64,000 bases of DNA from Gammaproteobacteria bacterium (GTDB lineage: Bacteria > Pseudomonadota > Gammaproteobacteria > Steroidobacterales > Steroidobacteraceae). Below the pieces are notes generated by a model. It did no database searches. It was not told the origin of the DNA and worked only from the letters and a program-made list of their open reading frames with translations. The translations under genes were made by a program, and so were the position numbers. Location: positions 84,805 through 148,804 of the forward strand of contig JAJPKM010000025.1 of NCBI GenBank assembly GCA_021323735.1, in the 5' to 3' direction. Shown here piece after piece: positions 27,437 to 34,670 of the stretch; within the stretch, counting starts at the first letter, position 1; every line of letters starts with the position of its first letter.

Positions 27437-27510
27437 ATCGGCTTCTCCTCTTAATTTAACGATAAGCAATTGAGTAATTCAGGTCGCGTGCCGCTCATGC
27501 AGTCACGTCT

Positions 27511-27530
27511 CGTTGTTGCATGCATCAACG
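27511..27530. promoter_or_regulatory. Near-perfect 20-bp palindrome in divergent gap
   Basis: CGTTGTTGCATGCATCAACG pairs 9 of 10 positions with its complement. It lies in the 288-base gap between the divergent lipoprotein genes starting at 27436 (minus) and 27725 (plus), about 75 bases upstream of the first. The shape fits a dimeric repressor site. The rest of the gap shows a TTGACA at 27548-27553 without a matching minus-10 and no other gene. Confidence 0.4.
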
Positions 27531-27724
27531 GCGAATTGAGACACGCGTTGACAAACGATGCGGCGGTGGCACGCGCGGAATGTCCAGGCAGCTCATGCGG
27601 GCCGGGCCGCCGGCGTCGCTCGTCGCGTGATGGCGACAGGGTCGAGTGCTTCGAATCGTGCGCGGCATCACGAACACACCGGCGGACGCTGCGCTATGGT
27701 ACGGAGCGACTTCAAGGAGCTCAT

Positions 27725-28081
27725 ATGGCAGTGCGTAAATCGCCGTGGATGTTGGGAATCTTGGCATCCGGAGCGTTGACCGCCGGCTGCGCGACGGCTC
27801 CCACCGCCGTTGTCCCGGCCGGGCAGGATGCTTATCGCGTGAGCGTGTTCGGTGCGCGCTACGAGACTCAGGCCGATACGAATCTCAAGGCGCTGCGCGT
27901 CGCGGGCGAATACTGCGACAACATGGCCAAGCACGTCATGTTCCGCCAATCGCGCGAGACCAGCGAGCATACTTGGTCGCCGAAGGAGGAAGACTTGACC
28001 TTCGTGTGCATGGACGCCAAGGACCCCGCCTACATGCGTTCCGCCGCGGAACACAACTCGACGGTGGTTGCGCAGCAGTAG
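27725..28081 (+). CDS. Small putative lipoprotein
   Basis: This 118-residue protein has the signal sequence MAVRKSPWMLGILASGALTAGC, with Cys22 in a lipobox, then about 95 residues including DAYRVSVFGARYETQADTNLKALRVAGEYC. The start at 27725 is supported by AAGGAG 7 bases upstream; the longer open frame upstream has no such site. The family is not recognised. Two or three further Cys residues could form disulphides in the periplasm. It converges with the CAP-domain gene across 22 bases. Confidence 0.75.
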   Translation: MAVRKSPWMLGILASGALTAGCATAPTAVVPAGQDAYRVSVFGARYETQADTNLKALRVAGEYCDNMAKHVMFRQSRETSEHTWSPKEEDLTFVCMDAKDPAYMRSAAEHNSTVVAQQ

Positions 28082-28103
28082 CGGCGCGCGCGGACGGCTC
28101 TGG

Positions 28104-28952
28104 TCAAACCTTGGGCGCCGCCAGCAATTGAACCCAGTACAGACCGCGCTTGGAGGAGTGGCCGGGCGCAAACGCAATGCCCATCTCGGCGAATCTTGGG
28201 TCCATGATGTTTTCGCAGTGCCCCGGGCTGTCGAGCCAGCCTTGTACGACTTCATCCGCGGACTTGGGTCCGTAGGCGATGTTCTCGCCGACCAATTTCT
28301 CCTGGTAGCCTACGGCACGCACGCGATCCGCCGGTGAGTGGCCGGTGAGATCTTGATGTTCGAAATAATTGTGCCGCGCCATGTCATCGGCGTGTCCCAA
28401 GGCGACACCGTCCAGAGTGTTCGATAACTTCACCGGCGGCGCGGGTGCGAACGAGCGCTCACCGCAGCGCGCACCGCGTGCGCGAACTTGGTTCACCAAT
28501 TCCAATGCGCGCGCCGCGAGAACGGGCGCTTGTGATGCGGGTGGAGTGACATACGCTGCCGCCAGTACCAACCAGGTATCCGAACCGCGCTGATACACCC
28601 CGATGTCGTTCATCGCCGGATTCGTCACGGTGCGGCAGCCGGCCTGCTTGAGTAGCTGCACGGTGGCGGAACTCGGTCCGCTGATGTGCAATCCTGCCGC
28701 GGCTTGCGGCCCGTAGCCGCTGCGTTCGGCGGCATCATTGAGCGAGCGCCCGCCGGCCCACTGTTCGGCCGCCCGATCCAGTGCGGCAAGCCGATGCAGC
28801 GGCCTTGCGGGTGGAAGAGTCCCACCGCATCCTCCTTCGCGCAGCAATTGCATCGCGGCGATGGGATCAGCGTACGACAGGCGGGTGGTTGCGATGCCGC
28901 TGAACAGCAGGACAAGGCACAAAAACAGCTTGGGCGACAAGATCTTCACCAT
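28104..28952 (-). CDS. CAP/SCP-domain secreted protein
   Basis: This 282-residue protein has an N-terminal signal sequence (LFLCLVLLFSGIATTRLSYA). A Cys-containing region to about residue 140 is followed by the CAP (cysteine-rich secretory, PR-1) domain at about 150-280. Its hallmark residues are visible: GHADDMARHNYFEHQDLTGHSPADR, GENIAYG and QGWLDSPGHCENIMDPRF. Bacterial CAP proteins are extracellular or periplasmic and mostly of unknown activity. The gene stands alone on its strand. Confidence 0.88.
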   Translation of the reverse strand: MVKILSPKLFLCLVLLFSGIATTRLSYADPIAAMQLLREGGCGGTLPPARPLHRLAALDRAAEQWAGGRSLNDAAERSGYGPQAAAGLHISGPSSATVQLLKQAGCRTVTNPAMNDIGVYQRGSDTWLVLAAAYVTPPASQAPVLAARALELVNQVRARGARCGERSFAPAPPVKLSNTLDGVALGHADDMARHNYFEHQDLTGHSPADRVRAVGYQEKLVGENIAYGPKSADEVVQGWLDSPGHCENIMDPRFAEMGIAFAPGHSSKRGLYWVQLLAAPKV

Positions 28953-29026
28953 ACGACCAACAACGCGAGTGTCGCGTATTGGATGACCGCCGAGGCTGGA
29001 AGCAGGTCACAGAATGGGTGACGGCC

Positions 29027-29263
29027 TCAAGGAAACTTCTGTAGGTCGCCGTCCGAGTCTTCGACCCAGTACAGGATCATTGTGGTATCTGGAAAATGTA
29101 GCTCCCAACGGCCGTTGTCGAGCATACCGGCTGATCCGCCGGCGTCGCGCGCCTTCTTGATGTTGGCCTCGAGAAGTCCCATCGCGATCTCCCGGGAGTC
29201 ACACTCGGTTTTGCGGGGTGGGCGTGTACGGCAGAGGCTGAACTGGAGAGCTTCGGTGGCCAT
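29027..29263 (-). CDS. Small hypothetical protein
   Basis: This 78-residue protein (MATEALQFSLCRTRPPRKTE start) is not recognised. The C-terminal half, MLDNGRWELHFPDTTMILYWVEDSDGDLQKFP, looks like a compact beta-strand domain; the middle MGLLEANIKKARDAGG is helical. The start is supported by GAGGAA 7 bases upstream. An internal ATG (MGLLEANI) would give 51 residues. No signal peptide is present. Confidence 0.62.
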   Translation of the reverse strand: MATEALQFSLCRTRPPRKTECDSREIAMGLLEANIKKARDAGGSAGMLDNGRWELHFPDTTMILYWVEDSDGDLQKFP

Positions 29264-29356
29264 GGGTGAGTTCCTCGGGGTGGGTGCCGGGAAGCGATTG
29301 GCCGAGTAAGTATAGCGCCTGCGCCGCGCGCGAAGCCGAAGAAACGCTGCGCGACC

Positions 29357-29375
29357 AAAAAGCCTGCCGGGCAGG
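29357..29375 (-). terminator. Probable intrinsic terminator after the multihaem cytochrome gene
   Basis: On the minus strand CCTGC-CCG-GCAGG is followed by C and five T. It lies 38 bases past the cytochrome stop at 29413. The stem is only 5-6 bp but fully GC. The rest of the 149-base gap before the small gene shows no other structure. Confidence 0.5.
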
Positions 29376-29412
29376 AGACGCGGGGCGGCGGGCAATGCTG
29401 CGAAGGCTGCGG

Positions 29413-31086
29413 CTACCTGGGCGTTTGCTGCGCCACGCGCCAGGGCGAGCGATCCTGCCAGCCCTTCAATGCCTGGGCGGCCCAATCGGTGGTCTTGTCT
29501 GCGTGGCACAGATTGCAGGCGTTGGGGATCTTGAGTGAATCGCTCTCGGCCGGTGTAATGAACCGGAAGGTATGCGCTCTGACATTGACGTCAGTGATGG
29601 TTTGCTCGATTTTGGGCATGTGACAGGCAATGCACTCGCTGCCCGCGCTGCCGGGGGCGTGGTGGGTATGCTCTTCGAGGGTGGGCGCATGTGGGCCGTT
29701 CTGGGTGTTCGGTCCGTGACAGGTCGCGCAAATCTCCTTGGCCGGCTTGATCAGCATCGCATCGTTGTCGGAGCCATGGGCATCGTGGCAGCTGAAACAA
29801 GTGACGCCGCGGGTGTACATCAGGCTCTGCACGAAATCATTGCCCTGCATGCGATTCTTGTGTGCCGTGCCGTCGGGAAAATGGGTGAACGACATCTCGC
29901 CGAGCTTGTGATCTTCGAGCTTCCAGAAGTCAACGAGCTTGCGGCCCATGTGAAAGCCCACCGGCCAATCGTAGTACTTGCCCTTGATCGGGTTGCTCCG
30001 GGGTTGACCCTGCGAATGGCATTGAATGCATGTATCGCTGGCATCCACGAACCCCAGCTTCGCCGGATTGACGATGTTGAGTTTTCCCGGGTGTTCGACG
30101 TGCTCGCTGCCCGGTCCGTGGCAGCGCTCGCAACCGACGTTCCACTCCGTGACTTTCTTCGTGTCGATGTCGTAATTCACCGAGTGGCAACCATCGCACA
30201 ATGGTCCGGTGGGGCGCTGCATGTTGTCGGGCGGGTAGAGCGGCGCCCACCAGTCCGTTCCGTTCTTTACGAAGTACGGCCGCCACAGGCTGTGGATGAC
30301 ATCCCATTGCGCCGGAAAGACAAAGTAATCATCGCCGACCCGTTTGAAGTAGCGCTGCTTCCATTTGCTGCCGTAGGTGAGGGCGATATCGTCCTTGGTA
30401 AATGTCAGCAGGGGATCGGGTTTTGAAAGATCCGGAATGATGGCCTGCGGATGCGCATGTGGGTCCTGCACCACGTTGGCCATGCGCGTTTTGGTCCATC
30501 GCCCGAAGATTTCCGTATGGCAATCCTTGCAGGCGGCAGACCCCACGTAGTGCGCGGTAACGCCGGCCGGCAGCTCCGCGGCGGCCATCTGCGGCGATAA
30601 CGCGGCAACCCGCGGCAGATGGCGCAGATACGCACTGACCTGCCAGAGTTTTCGATCCGGCAGCGTCCAGGCCGGCATGCCGGTGTGCCGAATCCCATTC
30701 TTGAGGTGATAGAACAACTCGCCGTCGCTCATGCGCTGTACGTCGGCGCCGCGTAAATCCGGCGGCCGGGGATACTGGCCGCTGCCGATCTCGCTCTTGC
30801 CGCCGCCGTCGTAGGCATGGCAGATCTCGCACTTCTGCGTATACACAGCATGACCCGCTTCTACGTCGGCGCTGTTCGGCGCGACATCCAGGGGATTCTT
30901 CATTGCCCTCACGCTGGCCGGCACCGTGTAGTGCAGCAGCCATTGCGCGGCGGCCGCCTCGAGCTTCGGCGCATCTTCCCGGGCACTGGAGCCCTCCCAA
31001 AGCACCAGCGATACCAAGCCGGCGATTGCAACGGCAATGACTGCGGTGGTTGCCGCGGTGATTTTCAATGCCCGCTTGGAAATCAT
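29413..31086 (-). CDS. Nine-haem c-type cytochrome with N-terminal monohaem domain
   Basis: This 557-residue protein has an N-terminal membrane helix (KITAATTAVIAVAIAGLVSLVLW) that anchors it or serves as an uncleaved signal. A class I cytochrome c domain follows with CEICH at residues 86-90 and a candidate distal Met in HTGMPAW. The larger domain has eight more CXXCH sites: CKDCH, CDGCH, CERCH, CIQCH, CFSCH, CATCH, CIACH and CNLCH. It is probably a periplasmic electron-transfer protein; the cytochrome c554-like layout permits reductase or oxidase roles, but no substrate can be read. The start at 31086 is supported by AAAGGA upstream. Confidence 0.87.
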   Translation of the reverse strand: MISKRALKITAATTAVIAVAIAGLVSLVLWEGSSAREDAPKLEAAAAQWLLHYTVPASVRAMKNPLDVAPNSADVEAGHAVYTQKCEICHAYDGGGKSEIGSGQYPRPPDLRGADVQRMSDGELFYHLKNGIRHTGMPAWTLPDRKLWQVSAYLRHLPRVAALSPQMAAAELPAGVTAHYVGSAACKDCHTEIFGRWTKTRMANVVQDPHAHPQAIIPDLSKPDPLLTFTKDDIALTYGSKWKQRYFKRVGDDYFVFPAQWDVIHSLWRPYFVKNGTDWWAPLYPPDNMQRPTGPLCDGCHSVNYDIDTKKVTEWNVGCERCHGPGSEHVEHPGKLNIVNPAKLGFVDASDTCIQCHSQGQPRSNPIKGKYYDWPVGFHMGRKLVDFWKLEDHKLGEMSFTHFPDGTAHKNRMQGNDFVQSLMYTRGVTCFSCHDAHGSDNDAMLIKPAKEICATCHGPNTQNGPHAPTLEEHTHHAPGSAGSECIACHMPKIEQTITDVNVRAHTFRFITPAESDSLKIPNACNLCHADKTTDWAAQALKGWQDRSPWRVAQQTPR

Positions 31087-31357
31087 TCGCCGGTGTCCTT
31101 TCTTTGCATTGGCGAATCTTAGCGCATCAATCTTGGGGGACGGCATCCGGACTTTATTTGTGTGGTCAATGGGCGCGCCTTCGCCTTGAGCGTGTTGTAT
31201 GCCCACTGGTTGGAGAAATTCCGGGGCGTAATGGCGCCCATCGTGGGCCACGATGTCAGCGACGGGGTGGAGTTAGGCTCGTCACTCTTGTGGGTCGGGG
31301 CGGTGTCTTAGGTTTTGGATGCCAGCGGAAGCGCCGGGCTCCTTAAGAGCAGGTTGT
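31087..31357. other. Divergent gap without a recognised gene
   Basis: This is the first part of the 308-base gap between the cytochrome gene and the toxin-antitoxin module. The one clear element is a 17-bp inverted repeat, CATCGTGGGCCACGATG at 31239-31255 (central base unpaired). It lies within a short open frame from ATG 31231 (MAPIVGHDVSDGVELG onward, 26 codons) that has no ribosome-binding site and that I do not call a gene. It may be an operator or a relic of an older gene end. Confidence 0.4.
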
Positions 31358-31386
31358 TTGACAATGTAGCCTCATGAGGCTACATT
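31358..31386 (+). promoter_or_regulatory. Promoter and palindromic operator of the toxin-antitoxin operon
   Basis: TTGACA at 31358-31363 and TACATT at 31381-31386 are separated by exactly 17 bases. A perfect 24-bp palindrome (half-site AATGTAGCCTCA, 31363-31386) begins in the minus-35 and ends with the minus-10, so a bound repressor would cover the whole promoter. Antitoxins of this class normally autoregulate through such sites. Transcription should begin near 31393, almost at the ATG at 31395. Confidence 0.82.
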
Positions 31387-31394
31387 CATGCTCT

Positions 31395-31691
31395 ATGAAG
31401 ACAGTAGGTATCCGCGAGCTGAAAAACCGATTGAGCGAGTATCTTCGCCAAGTGCGTTCCGGCGAGAGCATGCTGGTGACGGATCGGGGAGAGGTGGTTG
31501 CTGAATTCTCGCCGCCAGGGCGCGCGTTGGCTGATGCCTCCGTGCCGGCCGGCCTGCTTGGGCTTGCGAGACGAGGCCTCCTGACTCTCGGTTCTCCTGC
31601 TGATGCCAGTGTGTACGTGGCGCTGCCGCGCGTTCGCCGCGGCAAGCGCAGTGCCGCTGAGCTTCTCGACGAAGAGCGCGGCGCGCGGTGA
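31395..31691 (+). CDS. Type II antitoxin, Phd/YefM-like
   Basis: This 98-residue protein has the typical Phd/YefM N-terminus MKTVGIRELKNRLSEYLRQVRSGESMLVTDRGEVVAEF, a DNA-binding dimer fold. A disordered, basic C-terminal part (RRGKRSAAELLDEERGAR) is expected to wrap the toxin. No Shine-Dalgarno precedes the ATG at 31395; the mapped promoter elements predict a leader of only a few bases. An in-frame ATG at 31374 lies inside the operator and would not be transcribed. The stop overlaps the toxin start as GTGA. Confidence 0.87.
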   Translation: MKTVGIRELKNRLSEYLRQVRSGESMLVTDRGEVVAEFSPPGRALADASVPAGLLGLARRGLLTLGSPADASVYVALPRVRRGKRSAAELLDEERGAR

Positions 31692-32113
31692 ACCTGTACG
31701 CCGAGTCGAGCGCAGTCCTGGCTTGGCTCCTGGATGAAAACTCGGCCGCCGATGTGCGTCGATCACTCGCTGCTGCGGAAATCATCGTTGCCTCGGATTT
31801 GACGCTCATCGAGTGTGATCGCGTCATCATTCGAGCGGCGGTACTCGGGGAGCTGACGGAGGTTGAGGCGGCCGATCGGCGCGCACACTTGACCGCCGCG
31901 GCATCTCACTGGCAGATCCTGCGTATGGCGCCAGAGATCGTGGAGCGCGCCCGGCAACCGTTTCCCGGCGAACCGATTCGAACGCTGGATGCGATCCATC
32001 TTGCCTCCGCGCTCACTGCCAGGACGGCGATCGCGGGACTGAAGCTCCTCAGCCTCGATGACCGTGTCCGCAAGGCCGCGAAGAAACTCGGGCTGGATGT
32101 CATTCCGGAGTAG
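31688..32113 (+). CDS. PIN-domain toxin (VapC-like)
   Basis: This 141-residue PIN domain is presumably a ribonuclease kept inactive by the preceding antitoxin. Acidic positions visible are Glu5 in LYAESSAVLAWLL (where most VapC proteins have Asp), Glu/Asp in LIECDRVI near residue 42, Asp in IRTLDAIHLASAL near residue 98, and Asp in LSLDDRVRKAA. The start is GTG at 31688, overlapping the antitoxin stop. It is complete and has no frameshift. The Asp-to-Glu change at the first site is common in one PIN branch but may modify activity. Confidence 0.85.
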   Translation: MNLYAESSAVLAWLLDENSAADVRRSLAAAEIIVASDLTLIECDRVIIRAAVLGELTEVEAADRRAHLTAAASHWQILRMAPEIVERARQPFPGEPIRTLDAIHLASALTARTAIAGLKLLSLDDRVRKAAKKLGLDVIPE

Positions 32114-32158
32114 GCACCTTGCCAAAAAATACGTCCGGCTCGATCGAAACGGAACTGC

Positions 32159-32378
32159 CCGTCGGCAAGGCCTCCGGCGTTCCAATCGCCCGGACGGTCG
32201 ATTGGTCGAACCCTTAGTATCTGAGAGCAATAATGGCGCTCCCTATGGGATTACTCGGCCTTCGGCCTCGCCCCTTCGGGGCCGCCGTCGGCAAGGCCTC
32301 CGGCGTTCCAATCGCCCGGACGGTCGATTGGTCGAACCCTTGGTGCCTAAGAGCAATAATGGCGCTCCCTACGAGATT
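32159..32378. repeat. Two 94-bp direct repeats (126-bp period) next to tRNA-Glu, one holding a tRNA 3' fragment
   Basis: Copy A is 32159-32252 and copy B 32285-32378. The first 57 bases are identical; about 6 differences occur after that. Copy B runs into the real 3' end of tRNA-Glu. Copy A carries the same final 12 bases of the tRNA (TAGGGAGCGCCA read on the minus strand, 32234-32245) but no tRNA body. Between them lie two hairpins with TTC loops (GGCC-TTC-GGCC and GCCCC-TTC-GGGGC, 32255-32283). It looks like a duplicated tRNA tail, either from tandem tRNA decay or from integration at the tRNA 3' end. Confidence 0.8.
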
Positions 32379-32435
32379 CGAACTCGTGTTACAGCCTTGA
32401 GAGGGCCGTGTCCTAGGCCTCTAGACGAAGGGAGC
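32360..32435 (-). tRNA. tRNA-Glu (anticodon CTC)
   Basis: On the minus strand the 76-base sequence runs from GCTCCCTTCGTCTAGAGG to TAGGGAGCG plus an encoded CCA. The 7-bp acceptor stem pairs GCTCCCT with AGGGAGC. The T arm carries GTTCGAATC, and the anticodon stem CGGCC/GGCTG encloses CTCTCAA, giving anticodon CTC. It follows the standard bacterial tRNA-Glu sequence closely. A matching promoter lies upstream at 32479-32506. Confidence 0.95.
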
Positions 32436-32478
32436 GGACTGGCGGATCTTTGGGCTTTGGGGACCCAAGAGGGCTGGT

Positions 32479-32506
32479 AGTATACGGGCCAATTTTTTGG
32501 ACTCAA
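32479..32506 (-). promoter_or_regulatory. Promoter of tRNA-Glu
   Basis: Read on the minus strand: TTGAGT (32506-32501), a 16-base spacer, then TATACT (32484-32479). The start would be near 32472, giving a leader of about 37 bases before the tRNA 5' end. It is the best-scoring pair in this divergent gap. It also lies upstream of pcnB, whose own promoter I could not identify. Confidence 0.65.
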
Positions 32507-32521
32507 GCGGAACCCTCCTTT

Positions 32522-33994
32522 TTGAACGTATCGTCGACTCTACTTGCCCCGTTAGTGATTCCCCGGTCTGAGCACTCGATCTCGCGTGCGGCGATCTCGC
32601 CAAATGCGTTGAAGGTGCTGTATCGGCTGAAAGAAGCGGGTTATCAGGGCTTTTTGGTGGGGGGTGCGGTGCGGGATTTGCTGCTGGGGCAGCGTCCCAA
32701 GGACTTCGACGTCGCCACCAATGCGCTCCCCGAAGACGTGCGGCGTCTGTTCCGCAATTGCCGGCTCATCGGGCGGCGTTTTCGCCTGGCGCATGTCTTT
32801 TTCGGCAACGAAATCATCGAGGTGGCCACTTTTCGGGCCACTGCGGCGCCTGAGCGCGAGGATGCGGAGGATGGGGACGCGGACGCAGAGGCAGCCGGGG
32901 GAGGCGACGAGGTTCGAGGTGGCGATGAGGGTGAGGCCGAAGGCCGCCATGAGCCGGACGTTGATGACGCGGCTGAATTCTCGCCGCCCAGCGATTCGGA
33001 GCATCGCGCCTTCGACCCGCGGGGGCGGATTCTGCGCGACAACATCTACGGCACCATCGAAGAAGATGTGTGGCGGCGCGATTTTGCCGCCAACGGTTTG
33101 TACTACAACATCGAAGACTTTTCGATCTGGGACTTCGTCGATGGCGTAAGGGACATCAAGGAGCGCCGCCTCAGGTTGATCGGCGATCCGGAAACGCGTT
33201 ACCGCGAAGATCCGGTGCGCATGTTGCGGGCGGTGCGGTTTGCGGCAAAGCTGGATTTCTCCATCGAACCCAACACCGAGCAGCCGATCAAACGGCTGGC
33301 GTACCTGCTCGACGGCGTGCCGCCGGCACGTCTGTTCGATGAGGTCTTGAAGTTATTCCTGTCCGGATTCGGCGCGAAAGCCTACCGGTTGCTGCAACAG
33401 TACGGTCTTTTCGAGCATCTGTTTCCACAGTCCGCAGCGGCCTTTGCCCTGGCGCCCTATGCCTATGCCGGCGAGATGCTCGAGCGGGGCCTCGAGAACA
33501 CCGATGAGCGCATCGCGGCGGATAAGCCGGTGACGCCCACCTTCCTGTTCGCGGTGTTGCTGTGGAGCGCGGTGCTGCGCGAGCTGAATGAAAGGCAGGC
33601 GGGTCCGAGTCCGGATCTTGCGCTTCTCATGCAGGCGTGCGATACGGTGCTGCGCACGCAGCAGTCGCGCGTGGCGATTCCGCGGCGCTTTGCCATTCCC
33701 ATGCGGGAGTTGCTGATGCTGCAGCCGAAGTTCAATCGGCGCAGCGGCGTGAAATCCTTGAGTCTGCTGCAACATCCGCGCTTTCGCGCCGCCTTCGACT
33801 TCCTGCTGCTGCGGGCACAGGTCGGCGTCGCGGATCCCGAACTTGCGAAGTGGTGGACCGATATTCAGGTGCTGCCGCAAGAGGAGCGGGTGGCGCTGGT
33901 GCAGGCGCGTCCCGCCGAGCCAGCGGCCGAAGGGTCTGCGGCACCCGGCCGCCGTCGCCGCCGTCGGCGGCGCGGCGGAGCGGCGCGCAGTTAG
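32522..33994 (+). CDS. pcnB: Poly(A) polymerase I
   Basis: This protein of about 490 residues adds 3' poly(A) tails that mark RNA for decay. The nucleotidyltransferase motif LVGGAVRDLLLGQRPKDFDV is near residue 44, followed by RNCRLIGRRFRLAHV and RRDFAANGLYYN. In the loop between ATFRAT and LRDNIYG there is an insertion of about 60 residues rich in Glu, Asp and Gly, much longer than in E. coli. The C-terminus is a run of Arg. No ATG fits; TTG at 32522 is the start that retains the conserved VIPRSEHSIS region. A GTG at 32558 is the alternative. Confidence 0.88.
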   Translation: MNVSSTLLAPLVIPRSEHSISRAAISPNALKVLYRLKEAGYQGFLVGGAVRDLLLGQRPKDFDVATNALPEDVRRLFRNCRLIGRRFRLAHVFFGNEIIEVATFRATAAPEREDAEDGDADAEAAGGGDEVRGGDEGEAEGRHEPDVDDAAEFSPPSDSEHRAFDPRGRILRDNIYGTIEEDVWRRDFAANGLYYNIEDFSIWDFVDGVRDIKERRLRLIGDPETRYREDPVRMLRAVRFAAKLDFSIEPNTEQPIKRLAYLLDGVPPARLFDEVLKLFLSGFGAKAYRLLQQYGLFEHLFPQSAAAFALAPYAYAGEMLERGLENTDERIAADKPVTPTFLFAVLLWSAVLRELNERQAGPSPDLALLMQACDTVLRTQQSRVAIPRRFAIPMRELLMLQPKFNRRSGVKSLSLLQHPRFRAAFDFLLLRAQVGVADPELAKWWTDIQVLPQEERVALVQARPAEPAAEGSAAPGRRRRRRRRGGAARS

Positions 33995-34165
33995 GAGCCT
34001 GTCTGTTACCTCTGTGGCCGCGAGCAAGGGGATTGGTATCGTCGAGGTGGAACCGACGAAGTCGGGCACGCTCCTCATGAGGATGCGACAACGACGGGTG
34101 AAGGTAAATCCGTCCGCTCTGCCGCCAATGCGGCTCACGCGGAATATTTACACAGGTTGCCGGCG

Positions 34166-34657
34166 ATGAGTCTGCTCTGGCGTCCCGCGTATGTGGGCAT
34201 TGGCAGCAATCTTGATTCTCCGCGCGAACGCGTGCTCGAGGCCATCGAGCGCATGAAGGCGCTGGCAGCGACGCGCCTGGAAATACGCTCGCCTCTGTAT
34301 CTCACGCGTCCCCTAGGTCCCCAGGATCAGCCGGACTTCGTCAACGCCGTCGCCGGTCTGCTCACGCAGCTTTCCGCGCGGGATTTGCTCGGCGGATTGC
34401 TCGGCATCGAACAAAACATGGGTCGGGACCGGCGCGAGCGTTGGGGGCCGCGCATCATCGATCTGGATCTCCTGTGGATGGTCGGTGCGGCGATCGACGA
34501 GCCGGGGTTGACGGTGCCGCACCCCGGAGTGTCGACGCGCAATTTCGTCCTGTATCCTTTGGCTGACATCGCCCCCCTCATCAAGATCCCAGGGCTTGGG
34601 GCCCTGCTCGACCTCAAGCGGGACGCCGGCGGTGACGGTATTTCCGTCCTCGAGTAA
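34166..34657 (+). CDS. folK: 6-hydroxymethyl-7,8-dihydropterin pyrophosphokinase
   Basis: This 163-residue enzyme transfers pyrophosphate from ATP to the pterin in folate synthesis. Family marks are AYVGIGSNLDSPRERVLEAIERM at the N-terminus, LLGIEQNMGRDRRERWGPRIIDLDLLW near residue 80 and VPHPGVSTRNFVLYPLADIAP near residue 120. The start is at the ATG at 34166; an in-frame TTG 9 bases earlier is possible. A 171-base gap separates it from pcnB and holds only a 12-bp palindrome (TCCTCATGAGGA, 34072-34083). The kinase gene follows after 13 bases. Confidence 0.93.
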   Translation: MSLLWRPAYVGIGSNLDSPRERVLEAIERMKALAATRLEIRSPLYLTRPLGPQDQPDFVNAVAGLLTQLSARDLLGGLLGIEQNMGRDRRERWGPRIIDLDLLWMVGAAIDEPGLTVPHPGVSTRNFVLYPLADIAPLIKIPGLGALLDLKRDAGGDGISVLE

Positions 34658-34670
34658 GAAGAAGAGTTCA

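Noticed and set aside
25943..27454. 503-codon plus-strand open frame
   Set aside because: It is antisense to the DUF4382 lipoprotein, which has a signal peptide, lipobox, ribosome-binding site and terminator.
31231..31311. 26-codon ORF (MAPIVGHDVSDGVELG onward)
   Set aside because: It has no ribosome-binding site, no coupling to a neighbour and an inverted repeat inside; kept only as a note in the gap entry.
31374..31394. Upstream ATG for the antitoxin
   Set aside because: It lies inside the promoter palindrome, upstream of the predicted transcription start.
32159..32378. CRISPR-like array
   Set aside because: There are only two long repeats with one spacer of 32 bases and they include a tRNA tail; no cas genes are near.
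33995..34165. Possible small gene between pcnB and folK
   Set aside because: Open frames exist but none has a ribosome-binding site or recognisable product; only a 12-bp palindrome is present.
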